Below, piece by piece: positions 26,300 to 36,552 of a DNA stretch of 64,000 nucleotides. The stretch comes from Danxiaibacter sp048498555 (GTDB taxonomy: Bacteria > Bacteroidota > Bacteroidia > Chitinophagales > Chitinophagaceae): positions 1 through 64,000 of the forward strand of contig JBEHXT010000022.1 of assembly GCA_048498555.1 (NCBI GenBank). Direction: 5' to 3'. Below the pieces are notes generated by a model that worked only from the letters and a program-made list of their open reading frames with translations, had not been told where the DNA came from and searched no databases. A program made the translations under genes and the position numbers. How positions within the stretch are numbered: position 1 is the stretch's first letter; the number at the start of each line of letters is the position of its first letter.

Positions 26300-27823
26300 T
26301 CAATTACTTAAATCCCAAACTTTTAAAGACTTAATTGTTACATTTCCGTCTTTTGCGAAAGCGGAAAATTGCGTGGCATTTTTATCTGGAAATATCAGTG
26401 TGGTAATTACCTTTTCACCATCATTGGCAAACACTTCCAATGAAGATTTATCCAATAAAACACTCAATTTCAGTACGCCATTAACGGGCTTTACTGTTGT
26501 AGTGTGCACCGGTTCTGTAACAGAACCATTCACACTGTGACTGACACTCATTTCATTCGCCTTGGCATTATAATTAACGATTGTCTCATCCACAACCTTT
26601 CCATCGCTTCCTTTTTGCTGTGCAAGTTTAAATCCAAAATCAGTTGCAGTTCCAGCAACGAATTCAGCTTCTATCCAGTTAGCATTTGCATTAAAAGATT
26701 TTTCAGTATTGAGTATTATGTCTTTACTATCGATCTTAACGTTGTTCTTTTCCATTTTTTTGGCTGCTGGCAATTTTTCAACAACCGCTTTCACTATTGA
26801 TGATGGTGGTTGAAACAAACGCACGCCATCCGGAGTTGTTTTTAACATTAAGTCGCGCGCAATTGACATCTGGCCGCGCCATGGATATGTTTCTGTTTTT
26901 GAGGGAACGAGCCAACCAATCATGATCCTTTGATTATCCGGAAGATTATTCCATGGAATTGCTGCATAGTAAGTGCTTCCATAATCTACAAACATTTTAG
27001 TATCGGCACTATTGCTGTTTGTGAACGCTTTCCCGTCAAAGTCGCCAATGAAATATTGCATTCCAGTTTGCGCATCCTGGTTACCCGAAGACACCATCAG
27101 CAACCATTTTGTCTGAGCTGTGCTACCATCAACAGGCAGCGGCGTTAGCGAAGGGCACTCCCATATTTTTCGCGTATCTCCCTGCTCTCCAAATTCACTT
27201 AATAGATCCCAGTCTTTTAAATTAGACGAACCATAAAACCTCACTTTGTGGTCGTGCGGCATAGCAACGGTCATCAACCATTTTTTTTCTTTGTCCAGCC
27301 ATATCACGTTGGGATCACGAAAATCTCTTTTCTGCAGATCAATTACAGGATTTTTTTCATAGTTGGTGTACGTCATTCCTCCATCATTGCTGTATGCAAT
27401 AAACTGGGATTCTTTTTTAAGATTAGGTTGGTCGGCTGTATAGATTGCTACAATACAACTGCCGTTGGTGCAAAAACCGCTGGTATTATTTTTATCCCAC
27501 ACAGCGCAACCAGAAAAAATCCAGGTTGTATCCTTATCTATTTTTTCAGGAATAGCAATAGGATGATGGGTCCAGTGAACAAGGTCTTTACTCGTTGCAT
27601 GTCCCCAACTCATGTGCCCCCATTTATTTTCAAAAGGGTTTTGCTGATTGTACAAATGATACACACCATTAAGATATATCAGGCCGTTGGGATCATTCGT
27701 CCAGTTCTTTTCTGGCGTAAAATGGTACACCGGCCTCCATTGCGGTGTTTCCTGTTGTCCGTCCTGCGCAAAAAGCGGCATTGCAAATAGGCAAGATAGC
27801 ATGCCTGATAGTAGCTTATTCAT
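26300..27823 (-). CDS. Glycoside hydrolase family 32 fructanase/levanase
   Basis: A 507-residue exported enzyme that hydrolyses beta-fructosyl linkages (levan, inulin or sucrose). The signal peptide ends near PLFAQ. The five-blade propeller carries the nucleophile D44 in WTNDPNG, the transition-state stabiliser D170 in RDPNV, and the acid/base E222 in WECPSL. A C-terminal beta-sandwich (about 360-505; LSVLLDKSSLEVFANDGE) is the standard GH32 module. Exo or endo action cannot be decided from sequence alone. It lies 24 bp after the FG-GAP lipoprotein gene, as the last gene of the fructan locus. Confidence 0.96.
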   Translation of the reverse strand: MNKLLSGMLSCLFAMPLFAQDGQQETPQWRPVYHFTPEKNWTNDPNGLIYLNGVYHLYNQQNPFENKWGHMSWGHATSKDLVHWTHHPIAIPEKIDKDTTWIFSGCAVWDKNNTSGFCTNGSCIVAIYTADQPNLKKESQFIAYSNDGGMTYTNYEKNPVIDLQKRDFRDPNVIWLDKEKKWLMTVAMPHDHKVRFYGSSNLKDWDLLSEFGEQGDTRKIWECPSLTPLPVDGSTAQTKWLLMVSSGNQDAQTGMQYFIGDFDGKAFTNSNSADTKMFVDYGSTYYAAIPWNNLPDNQRIMIGWLVPSKTETYPWRGQMSIARDLMLKTTPDGVRLFQPPSSIVKAVVEKLPAAKKMEKNNVKIDSKDIILNTEKSFNANANWIEAEFVAGTATDFGFKLAQQKGSDGKVVDETIVNYNAKANEMSVSHSVNGSVTEPVHTTTVKPVNGVLKLSVLLDKSSLEVFANDGEKVITTLIFPDKNATQFSAFAKDGNVTIKSLKVWDLSN

Positions 27824-27847
27824 ACAATAGTATAATTGGTTAAAAAA

Positions 27848-30800
27848 TCATCGTTTCAAGGGCCGGAGAAAAATCAGCGCATCGTTATTTCTCGCAATAA
27901 CAAGCACTTTTTCATTTTTATAGCTGATCCATTTCGCATCGCGGATTTCTCCACTAATCGAAGGAAGATTAGCATTGATTTTATATTGCTGCTTTTTACC
28001 ATCGAAAGAAAAAACTGCAGGCAACATAGCATCATAGCGCCCTTCATATGGTAGCACGCCATAAAAATTACCTGCTGCAAACCACGAACCTGCATCAACA
28101 GGTGAGAATGCAAAAAGCGGTGCCAGTTGTAATGCATCAGGCAGCTCCATCTTTTTAAAATTACCCTTGCCATCATTCAGAAAGCAGGCAGAACCAAGTG
28201 TTTCAGCCGTTATCTCCTTTGCATCATCCATCATATCACCGAGCATGAACTGCGCTGATTTGCCGGCAACTTCACCGTATAGTAAATGCTTTTTTTTGAG
28301 CGCAGGCATATCAAGCTCCAATTGGTCTTTGGCAAGGAAGGGATATTCCTGCCCTCCAATATTATATGTCATCACCTGGTCTAAAGAACCATTCTGGTCA
28401 AAGTCTTTTATATACAATTTCAATGGGCCGGTTTTGCCAGCGTACAGCTTTGAATTATGTCCCCAGTTGCCTGCAAGTATATCTGTAAAGCCATCGTTAT
28501 TTACATCGGCTGCAAATACGGACTGCCATAGCCCGGATGATTGCGCAATGTCTGCCGCTTTAAAAACACCTTTATTGTTGATAAAAATTTTAAGCGGCAT
28601 CCACTCCCCTGCAACTATTAAATCCGGCCAGCCGTCATTGTTAACATCGGCAAACACCGCTGAAGTAACGATGCCAAGATCTTTCAAAGCGGCGACGGAT
28701 TCTTCTGCTTTTTTAAAAGCGCCTGGTGTATTGTTATCATTGATGAACAGGTACGACGACTGGGCATATCCATATTTTCTTGCGCCTGCAAGCCCTCCAA
28801 CGAAAACATCCATTTTTCCATCTTTGTTTATATCTGCTACGGCAACACAGGATTTATTGGTGAGTATAGAAGGCAGGGCATTCATTACTTCTTTAAATCC
28901 TCCACGTGTATCATTTGTGTAAAGATGATCCGCCAGGTTAACGTTGCCATCTTCATATTCGTTGCCTCCGGAGACTACATACAAATCAGGATAGCCATCA
29001 TTATTTGCATCAAAAAAAACGGCGTCTACACCTTCGCTTGCCTTGTTTTTACTAAAGAGAGCCGTATCAGCTTTAACAAATTGCCCATCCTTCATCTGGA
29101 CCATCAGGCAACCGGGCTGTCCCTTTGCGCCACATACAAAAAAATCATCCAGTCCATCCTTGTTTACATCAGCCACCGCAAGCTTAGGCCCTCTGGTAGA
29201 TTGCATATGCGGGATCAGATACTGTGTATTAAAATCCGTAAAATCATCTTCTTTATGTTTCCAATCCACATTTACCTGTTTACTAATATCCTCAAATAAT
29301 TGCGCGGGTTGCGAGAAGAAATTATGATAATTAAAGCCGTTAATGGCATCAGCCTGCTTTACAGTCAATTGCTGATTGGCAGGAACGTTTTTAAGCAGTT
29401 GATATTTTTGATTTGGCCATACAATTACAACGCTATCAATCCGCGCTCCACTGTCAAGGCCAAAATGCAACTTAAGCTCGGATGACGACATAAAACCACG
29501 CGTGGCCATCAGTTGCTGGTATTGCATTTTTCCATTTGCAAAAACATAGGCTTTTGCCCCAATGCTGCTCGTATTCATATCAGCACCTTTAAACGCAATG
29601 GATAAATATCTTTTTGGCGCCGTATTATTCTTAAGAATAACAGCCGGTGCGTTTATACAGTTGATAATAAGGTCCTCCCTTCCATCATTGTCAAGGTCTG
29701 CATATGAAGCTCCGTTGAAATAGCCACTCATACCGGAAGTACCCCAGCTTTCGCTCACATCGCTAAAGTGATCGTTTCCATCACCCTTATATAAATACGG
29801 ATGAGAAGCGCCATCCGGCATCTTTTGAATGAGCTCCGCGTATTTTTCATTACTATTGATATCACGTGGATTTGTGTTTGACATAAACATAATAAAATCC
29901 AGGTCCAGCGGGCGTTTCACAATACCGCTTGAAATAAAGAGATCCTTATTCCCATCATTATCAAAATCTGCAAACAAAGAACTCCAGCTCCAGTCCGTCG
30001 CAGAAACACCGCTTATCAAACCAACATCACTAAAGCTCACGCCATCGCCATTGTTTCTTTGCAAACAGTTTTTAGAGTATTGATTTTGATAGCCGTTCCG
30101 GATGATCTTCTGATTATATATATCCAGGTGTTCACCGTTACCATAAGTTTTTAAAATTTTTTCATCAGAGGGCAACATGTCCGCAGTAAAAATATCTATC
30201 TGTCCATCGTTGTTATAGTCAGCAGCATCATTCCCCATGCTATACCGGCTATAATGGCGAAAATGTTTGGCACCACTTTCAGAAAAAGTCCCATCGCCGT
30301 TGTTGATGTAGTAATAATCATTTTCATGAAAGTCATTACCAACATAAATATCATCCCATCCATCATTATTAAAATCGGCAACAGCAATACCCAGCCCGTA
30401 GCCAAGATTACTCTGATAAATTCCAGCCTGCGAAGAAACATCTATAAATTTTCTCTTACCATTTACAACATCGTTTCGATAAAGCCTGTCGCCTGCGACG
30501 GTATCAACTTTGCGCCGATTGCTTGTATCTACAATGTTTTGATTGGGATGCTCCGATTGATTGAGCAGGTAACAATCCAAATCGCCATCGTGATCAAAAT
30601 CAAAGAACACAGCCTGCGTTGAAGTGCCTGAAAAATCCAGCCCAAAATCAGTTGCAGCTTCTGTAAAACCACCTTTCCCATTATTGATAAACAATTCATT
30701 TCGTCCCTGAAAGCCATGTATTTTAGCAACTGCGCATACATAAATATCAAGGAAGCCATCGCCATTTACATCAGCCATTGTAACACCGCTGCACCAATCT

Positions 30801-31138
30801 GCATGGCCTGCCACTCCTGCCTTTGCGGTAATATCTTCAAACACAAAGTTTCCTTTGTTTAAATAAAGCTTGTTGTTTCCCTTGCTGTTTGCTGTAAAAT
30901 AAATATCGGGCAACCCATCATTATTTATATCGCCAACAGCAACTCCGCCACCGTTATAGTAATAGATGTAATTAAGTATTCCGAAAAAACTTTTATCAAC
31001 AAGGTTGTTGGCAAATGCTATATTGGTTTTAGAAGATGACAAATTGATAAATGGTTTATCGGCATTGTGGCAGGAAGCAACCAGCAGACAAATAAGCAGG
31101 TGACAAATATTTAGTTTGCGGACAGGCATATGTAACAT
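27848..31138 (-). CDS. FG-GAP/VCBS repeat lipoprotein with ASPIC/UnbV domain (PUL2)
   Basis: A 1096-residue surface or periplasmic lipoprotein with lipobox LLVASC (C23). Residues about 60-500 and 630-900 carry many FG-GAP/VCBS blades with Ca-binding D-x-[DN]-x-D-G loops (INNDGLPDIYF, VNGDGFLDIYV, FDNDGNKDLFI, VNKDGLDDFFV). An ASPIC/UnbV domain lies between them at about 510-595. The repeats would fold into one or two beta-propellers. Proteins of this type have no proven biochemical role; a glycan-binding or adhesive function next to SusD is inferred. The gene follows SusD after a 387-bp gap that holds the 247-bp repeat. The start may be the ATG at 31138 or 31129. A full paralogue is at 58507-61848. 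Confidence 0.9.
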   Translation of the reverse strand: MLHMPVRKLNICHLLICLLVASCHNADKPFINLSSSKTNIAFANNLVDKSFFGILNYIYYYNGGGVAVGDINNDGLPDIYFTANSKGNNKLYLNKGNFVFEDITAKAGVAGHADWCSGVTMADVNGDGFLDIYVCAVAKIHGFQGRNELFINNGKGGFTEAATDFGLDFSGTSTQAVFFDFDHDGDLDCYLLNQSEHPNQNIVDTSNRRKVDTVAGDRLYRNDVVNGKRKFIDVSSQAGIYQSNLGYGLGIAVADFNNDGWDDIYVGNDFHENDYYYINNGDGTFSESGAKHFRHYSRYSMGNDAADYNNDGQIDIFTADMLPSDEKILKTYGNGEHLDIYNQKIIRNGYQNQYSKNCLQRNNGDGVSFSDVGLISGVSATDWSWSSLFADFDNDGNKDLFISSGIVKRPLDLDFIMFMSNTNPRDINSNEKYAELIQKMPDGASHPYLYKGDGNDHFSDVSESWGTSGMSGYFNGASYADLDNDGREDLIINCINAPAVILKNNTAPKRYLSIAFKGADMNTSSIGAKAYVFANGKMQYQQLMATRGFMSSSELKLHFGLDSGARIDSVVIVWPNQKYQLLKNVPANQQLTVKQADAINGFNYHNFFSQPAQLFEDISKQVNVDWKHKEDDFTDFNTQYLIPHMQSTRGPKLAVADVNKDGLDDFFVCGAKGQPGCLMVQMKDGQFVKADTALFSKNKASEGVDAVFFDANNDGYPDLYVVSGGNEYEDGNVNLADHLYTNDTRGGFKEVMNALPSILTNKSCVAVADINKDGKMDVFVGGLAGARKYGYAQSSYLFINDNNTPGAFKKAEESVAALKDLGIVTSAVFADVNNDGWPDLIVAGEWMPLKIFINNKGVFKAADIAQSSGLWQSVFAADVNNDGFTDILAGNWGHNSKLYAGKTGPLKLYIKDFDQNGSLDQVMTYNIGGQEYPFLAKDQLELDMPALKKKHLLYGEVAGKSAQFMLGDMMDDAKEITAETLGSACFLNDGKGNFKKMELPDALQLAPLFAFSPVDAGSWFAAGNFYGVLPYEGRYDAMLPAVFSFDGKKQQYKINANLPSISGEIRDAKWISYKNEKVLVIARNNDALIFLRPLKR

Positions 31139-31226
31139 TTTAGATAGTCATTGATGAATAAATACGCCTCTAAAAATTTACTAAAAAAATTTGATGCCTG
31201 CAGAATCATTTTTTGAACGATATAGT

Positions 31227-31473
31227 TTTTTTTGAACCATATAAGTTAGAAATCGGCGCGACCAATGTTTCGTGGGTTAACAACAAAATCACAGCTTAAT
31301 TGCCAAAGGCTTGACCGAAGCGAAGTTCTTTGAACCATATAAGAGATGTTAGACCATATAAGAAGTTACGCCTTAGGCTAATGATGACTCACGCAGTATA
31401 TACCTGCTCAACCAGTTTGCACCCTTCACCATTGACCATTCACCTTTCACCAGTTGTATAGAAGGCATATAAG
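31227..31473. repeat. 247-bp dispersed repeat, copy A
   Basis: This stretch is repeated as its reverse complement at 52539-52785. By hand alignment there are about 14 mismatches and no gaps over 247 bp (about 94% identity). It starts with a T-run followed by GAACCATATAAG and ends with GGCATATAAG, so its two ends carry the same CATATAAG word directly repeated. The word recurs twice inside. It also contains the CACCATTGACCATTCACC repeat (31420-31451). There is no ORF. It lies directly downstream of the PUL2 susD stop. Confidence 0.9.
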
Positions 31474-31525
31474 ATCATTTAAGCGTTAGAAAATGCCTCA
31501 TATGCCTTATATAGCTCAATCGTTT

Positions 31526-33283
31526 TTAGTAACCCTTATTTTGTTTATATAAACCGTTTGTAAATGTTATCTGCTCCTGTGGTATTGGAAAATACTCATG
31601 CGTATTTTTCGTAAATTTTGCACTGCTTAAAAATGAGTGCCGTGTTTTTTCGACAGCAAAGAATGCATTGAGTGTTTCTGCGGCAATGCCCCAGCGGACC
31701 AGATCAAAGAACCGTGGGCTTTCCATAGCAAATTCCATTCTGCGTTCCCATTGTAATGCCTTAAAAGCCGTTGCCTTATCCCATGCCGGAATATTTACGC
31801 CTGGCTTATAGACGTCAATTTTATAATTGGAAGGAAAAGTCCCGTCACTCTTTTTAACCAGGTTTGTACTTTGGGATGCTCTTTTTCTTACCAAATTTAT
31901 CTCAGTCAAAGCAGTATTGAGATTGCCACCGGCGGATTGAATCTGAGCTTCTGCGTTCATCAGCAACACATCAGCAAATCGTATCACATCCAGATTTACC
32001 GATGTGCCGTAGAAAGGCCCGAGCTTTTTAAAACAAGGGCATGTGGCCAGCTGCAATTCTTTCATTGTACCGAATCCGCCATATACACCCGCCAGCCTTT
32101 CCCAACTATGATCATAAGGAATGGCGGCGTTGTATTTGAATGGATGGCCCTGTATGCCTATTGTGTGATCAATCCTCGGGTCTACAGTAACGCCATTCGT
32201 TGTAAGATCAGCATCTGTCAGCGCTTTATCATTAAAGTGATCAAACATCGGCACACCATTACCGTCTGTCCTGAATGCATTCACCAGGTTCTGCGATGGA
32301 ACGTGAAATGCACAGCAACCATACTGAGGCGCACCGGCGAAATAATTAAGGCTTGTAGCCATACTTAACCGTCCTCCAATAGCCGTTCCATCGTTAATGG
32401 AATACTGTATCGCAAATACAGACTCTGGGCTGTTATCATGTCCGTCTAAAAAGTTAAAAGCGAAATCGCTGTTCAAAGAATATACGCCCGAATTAATTAC
32501 ATCGTTGGTTAATGTAATTACCTGCTGCATTTTCGCCTGGTCTATTCCTATAACATTGTAGGCATCATCCTGCGTATAAGCCTGATACAACCGTACTTTA
32601 GCCAGGTATGCTTTAGCCGATAACTGATTTGCCCTTCCAGGTTCGCCGGCCTGTTTCGGAGGCAGATCGTTAATCGCAGCCTGGAAGTCATCTGCAATTT
32701 TCTCCCAAAGCGAATCGTTTGACATATTATTAGACACTTTCAATATCTGATCATTTGAAAATGTTTCATCGAACCATGGAATATTGCGAAACATTACTTT
32801 TAACAGGAAGAACATGTGCCCTCGTAAAAAACGCATTTCACCAATGCGCACTGTTCTTTTTGGAAAATCGGCATCGGTAAGACTATTTAACGCTCTCAAT
32901 GCAATGTTCGCTCTACCGATGGCTGCGTATGCCCTAATCCAGGTTCCGGGAAAACCAAAATCACCGGCACCATTATTAGAGGCGTTCACCAGATAAAATT
33001 GTTCGTATTTATCCATTTGCTGTTGGTCACTGATATCGCCACCACCTTTATAAGCATCGTCAGAACGAATACTTCCGTATTCCCACATACTTGTAATAGG
33101 CGCATCCCACCAGTCATTGGCTATTCCGGCATATGCTGCCGTTGCCAATCCATCCGCAGCAGTGGGCGTGGTTAGATCTGTTGCAGACAAAGCTCCCTGA
33201 GGTTTGTAATCCAGGAATTTCTTACAACTCATCGAAAAGAGCAACATCGCAACCAGAAAAATTTTTATGCTATTATATTTCAT
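31526..33283 (-). CDS. SusD/RagB-type lipoprotein (PUL2, fructan)
   Basis: A 585-residue outer-membrane lipoprotein, lipobox FSMSC with C20. The N-terminal helices (TAAYAGIANDWW, RFLRGHMFFLLKVMF) and the C-terminal RagB segment (IRFADVLLMNAEAQ, LQWERRMEFAMESPRFFDLVRWG) are characteristic. It is longer than the PUL1 SusD because of loops around 250-420. It lies 16 bp downstream of its SusC. Being in the fructan locus, it most likely binds levan- or inulin-derived chains. Confidence 0.96.
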   Translation of the reverse strand: MKYNSIKIFLVAMLLFSMSCKKFLDYKPQGALSATDLTTPTAADGLATAAYAGIANDWWDAPITSMWEYGSIRSDDAYKGGGDISDQQQMDKYEQFYLVNASNNGAGDFGFPGTWIRAYAAIGRANIALRALNSLTDADFPKRTVRIGEMRFLRGHMFFLLKVMFRNIPWFDETFSNDQILKVSNNMSNDSLWEKIADDFQAAINDLPPKQAGEPGRANQLSAKAYLAKVRLYQAYTQDDAYNVIGIDQAKMQQVITLTNDVINSGVYSLNSDFAFNFLDGHDNSPESVFAIQYSINDGTAIGGRLSMATSLNYFAGAPQYGCCAFHVPSQNLVNAFRTDGNGVPMFDHFNDKALTDADLTTNGVTVDPRIDHTIGIQGHPFKYNAAIPYDHSWERLAGVYGGFGTMKELQLATCPCFKKLGPFYGTSVNLDVIRFADVLLMNAEAQIQSAGGNLNTALTEINLVRKRASQSTNLVKKSDGTFPSNYKIDVYKPGVNIPAWDKATAFKALQWERRMEFAMESPRFFDLVRWGIAAETLNAFFAVEKTRHSFLSSAKFTKNTHEYFPIPQEQITFTNGLYKQNKGY

Positions 33284-33299
33284 AACTAATTTTTTTGAA

Positions 33300-36200
33300 T
33301 TAAAAGTTTGCGTTCAATCCAAATGTAAATGAGGTTGGCACCGGCCATGTATCAAAGGTTGTGGCCCTTTCAGGATCTTTTGATGTAAAGTCTTTAGACT
33401 TGATGGCAAACAGGTTCTGGCCTGCTATGTAGATCCGCAGGGACTCCATCTTTATACTATTGGCGATTCCTCTGGAGAAATTATATCCTAGCGTAACATT
33501 GCGAAGTTTGAAATAAGACGAGTTCACATAATAGAAATCGGAAGTCCTGTCTTCTCCATTGTGGTTTAAAACACTTAATGCAGGTATGCTCGATCCTGTG
33601 TTTTGCGGATTCCACGCGCTTAATGTACCCGGCCCAAAATTATTTCTCACGTTAGCAAACGAATTGAAAAACTTGGTGGGGTCAAAGCTGGTTTTTCCTT
33701 CTACACCAGATCCGAATATGGACAGGTCAAAACTCTTATAACTCATATCTACCCGCAGTCCAAACTCAACTTTAGGCAAAGTTGTGCCTAACCAGGTTTG
33801 ATCGTTGGCATCTATCTTTCCGTCAGGCCCTGTTAAGTTGCCATTTGCATCAATACCTGCCAGGTCCACGTATCTTAAACGCCCAGCTCCTTTCAACGCG
33901 CCATCTAACACACCAGGTTGAGTAGGTGCATCCTGTGCTTCCTTTGAAGTTTGGAAGAGTCCCGCTGTTTTGTAACCAAAAATAGAGAAACGTGAATATC
34001 CTACTATAGAGTGATTCGCATCACCAGGATATGCAGGGCGCACATTGTCCGGAATACTTGTAACCTTATCGGCCCAATGGCTTGCATTACCTGTTATGGT
34101 AAAACTAAAACCACCGGATGTTTTATGATTGTAGCTAAGCACCGCTTCCCATCCTTTGTTGCTCACGTTAGCACCGTTTACGTACTGTTGCTGGCCTTCG
34201 CCAAGTGCAGCAGCTACAGGCGGCTGAATCAATATATCACTGGTCTTTCTGCTGAAATAGTCAAATGAACCGGTAATTGTTTCGTTGAGGAACCCAAAGT
34301 CTACACCCACATTTGTTTCAGTTGTTGACTCCCATTTCAGGTTGGGGTTTCCCCGTTGCACCTGTACAAATCCTGAAGGAAGAGACCCGGTATTTACGCC
34401 AAATAAATCATAAGCACTACCAATATTCAACCATTGAGGATAGGTTGGGCTGGCTGTACCATAATTGGGCTGTAGTATTGTAAATGATGAAAGATTACCA
34501 ATTTCCTGGTTACCCACAGTGCCTACACCCGCACGCAACTTAAGGTTAGATACAAGTTTTTTTGCATCGAAGAAACCTTCGTTATTAATTCTCCATCCCA
34601 ATGTAAATGCAGGGAACACACCATAAGGATTATTGGTACCAAAACGAGAAGATCCATCACGCCTGATAGTGAATGAAGCAAGGTATTTATCTGCATATCC
34701 ATAGAACACTTTTCCAAATTGAGAAAGCAACCGGTAACCTGTTGCAGAACCATTATTGGTTTGCGCACCCACACCCGCGCTTAACTGTAAATAACTTTGT
34801 TCCTGCAATGCAAAGGTGGTTGTATTTGCTCCATAGGTTGTATAGTCATCTTTTATAGCTTCTGTTCCCACCAACAAATTCAACCTGCTTTTTCCAAATT
34901 CAAGATTATAGTTAAGTGTGTTGGTCCAGGTGAAACTAAATTCTTTTGTTTCCTGTATACCATAACTGTTAAAAGACCTCACCGGGCCTTCATCACCTAT
35001 CAGCGCGGCGTTTTTAGCTAATATATCTGAGTACTCAAAGCCAAAGCTGGTATGAAAAACAAGATGTTTGATAATCTCAAGGTCGAGGTAAACATTACCC
35101 AATGTTATCAATTGGTTCCTGTCATTGAACCTGTTCAGGTATTGCATATCAACAGGATTATTTCTATCGGAATAACCAGCGCCTCTGGGCCCACCGTAAG
35201 TACCATCTGTTTTATACAAAGGGATTGTTGGTGCCAATGTGAGCGCAAGCCCGGGAGTAGCAGCACCGCCAACATCCGTTGTTGAATTCACCTGCGATGT
35301 TCTTGACACCTGAAAGTTCTCTCCAATTTTCAAGCGGTCATTAAATGCAGACGTATGGCTATTGATCCTTGCGTTATAGCGTCGGTATTTAGTAAACTCT
35401 ATCAATCCATCATTATTGTAAAATCCAACATTCATCAGGAATCCACTTCGTGCATTGCCGGAAGATATTGCCAGGTCTGTAGATACTACATTCGCTGGTT
35501 TGAACAGCGCATCCTGCCAGTTTGTACTTGCTACAGGCATAAGGCTGTCCGTTGCGGAATACGGCCCCACAAAGGGATCATAGTTAGGTTGATTATTATT
35601 GGTAGCCCCCACAAATGGGGCAATCAAAACTTTGTTTAGTACCGGATTGTTATAATCGCCATTCCAATCATAACGATAGATCTGGCTCACCAGGTTATTA
35701 GGATTTGTGCTATCATTAACCGCTGCGCGCCACAAAGTAGCACCTCTGTCGTATGAATTCAGCACTTTTTCCTGCCATGGTTTTTCAGATTGCCTTGTAT
35801 AGCTGGTGTTCAATGTAATGTGCATCTTATCACCGGCTCCATTGGCTTTTGTTGTTACGATGATTACGCCGTTAGATGCTCTTGACCCATAAATAGAAGA
35901 AGCTGAAGCGTCTTTTAATACCTGAATGGATGAAATAGAATTGGTATTTAAATTGGCAAAATCCTCATAACGTGTTGTGGGCACACCATCTATTATATAT
36001 AACGGATTGGTATTGCCAAGTGTGTTTACACCGCGCACAAGAATAGTAGGCGGATTACCATTGCCACCTGTGGGCGATCCATCTGTTTGAACGTACAGGC
36101 CCGGCACTTGTCCCTGCAGCGCAAGCATAGGGCTTGTTGTAGGAGAGTTTTTTACCGTATTGAGGTTTACTACGGAAACAGCACCTGTTAAATCTACTTT

Positions 36201-36527
36201 TCTTTCGGCTTTATAACCTGTAACGACTACCTGCACAAGATCGCTGTTTATATCTTCAAGCTGCACAGATAAGGGAGTAGTACCAGATACTTTTACGGTT
36301 TGCACTTTCATGCCCACAAAAGAAAATGTGAGTTCTTCCCCATCATTGGCCAATATAGCAAACCTGCCGCTGCTATCAGTAAAAGCATGCGCCACTTTTG
36401 ATTGAATGGCTACGCCCGACAGCGGTGTACTGGCCGTTTTACTGGTAACTACACCTGTTACCTTTCTTTGCTGTGCAAAGCTTGCTGCAACAAGGAATGT
36501 TATAAAAATTGTCAGGAATATTCTCAT
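33300..36527 (-). CDS. SusC/RagA TonB-dependent transporter (PUL2, fructan)
   Basis: A 1075-residue TonB-dependent transporter. Signal peptide MRIFLTIFITFLVAASFAQ, CarboxypepD_reg-like domain (VTGVVTSKTASTPLSGVAIQ), signature QVVVTGYKAERK, plug (LVRGVNTLGNTNPLYIIDG, QVLKDASASSIYGSRASNGV), barrel, and terminal phenylalanine (GLNANF). The N-terminal signature departs from the usual GYGTQ form seen in the other SusC proteins here. The ATG at 36527 starts the signal peptide; the frame runs upstream into the end of the kinase gene but only from a TTG. Gap to the kinase stop is 25 bp. Confidence 0.97.
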   Translation of the reverse strand: MRIFLTIFITFLVAASFAQQRKVTGVVTSKTASTPLSGVAIQSKVAHAFTDSSGRFAILANDGEELTFSFVGMKVQTVKVSGTTPLSVQLEDINSDLVQVVVTGYKAERKVDLTGAVSVVNLNTVKNSPTTSPMLALQGQVPGLYVQTDGSPTGGNGNPPTILVRGVNTLGNTNPLYIIDGVPTTRYEDFANLNTNSISSIQVLKDASASSIYGSRASNGVIIVTTKANGAGDKMHITLNTSYTRQSEKPWQEKVLNSYDRGATLWRAAVNDSTNPNNLVSQIYRYDWNGDYNNPVLNKVLIAPFVGATNNNQPNYDPFVGPYSATDSLMPVASTNWQDALFKPANVVSTDLAISSGNARSGFLMNVGFYNNDGLIEFTKYRRYNARINSHTSAFNDRLKIGENFQVSRTSQVNSTTDVGGAATPGLALTLAPTIPLYKTDGTYGGPRGAGYSDRNNPVDMQYLNRFNDRNQLITLGNVYLDLEIIKHLVFHTSFGFEYSDILAKNAALIGDEGPVRSFNSYGIQETKEFSFTWTNTLNYNLEFGKSRLNLLVGTEAIKDDYTTYGANTTTFALQEQSYLQLSAGVGAQTNNGSATGYRLLSQFGKVFYGYADKYLASFTIRRDGSSRFGTNNPYGVFPAFTLGWRINNEGFFDAKKLVSNLKLRAGVGTVGNQEIGNLSSFTILQPNYGTASPTYPQWLNIGSAYDLFGVNTGSLPSGFVQVQRGNPNLKWESTTETNVGVDFGFLNETITGSFDYFSRKTSDILIQPPVAAALGEGQQQYVNGANVSNKGWEAVLSYNHKTSGGFSFTITGNASHWADKVTSIPDNVRPAYPGDANHSIVGYSRFSIFGYKTAGLFQTSKEAQDAPTQPGVLDGALKGAGRLRYVDLAGIDANGNLTGPDGKIDANDQTWLGTTLPKVEFGLRVDMSYKSFDLSIFGSGVEGKTSFDPTKFFNSFANVRNNFGPGTLSAWNPQNTGSSIPALSVLNHNGEDRTSDFYYVNSSYFKLRNVTLGYNFSRGIANSIKMESLRIYIAGQNLFAIKSKDFTSKDPERATTFDTWPVPTSFTFGLNANF

Positions 36528-36552
36528 AATTTTTGGTTTAATCGTTAACGTT

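Noticed and set aside
28167..28922. A 251-codon open frame opposite the FG-GAP lipoprotein gene
   Set aside because: It is a shadow of the Asp/Asn-rich repeats on the other strand, has no domain, signal or promoter, and lies fully inside a well-supported gene.
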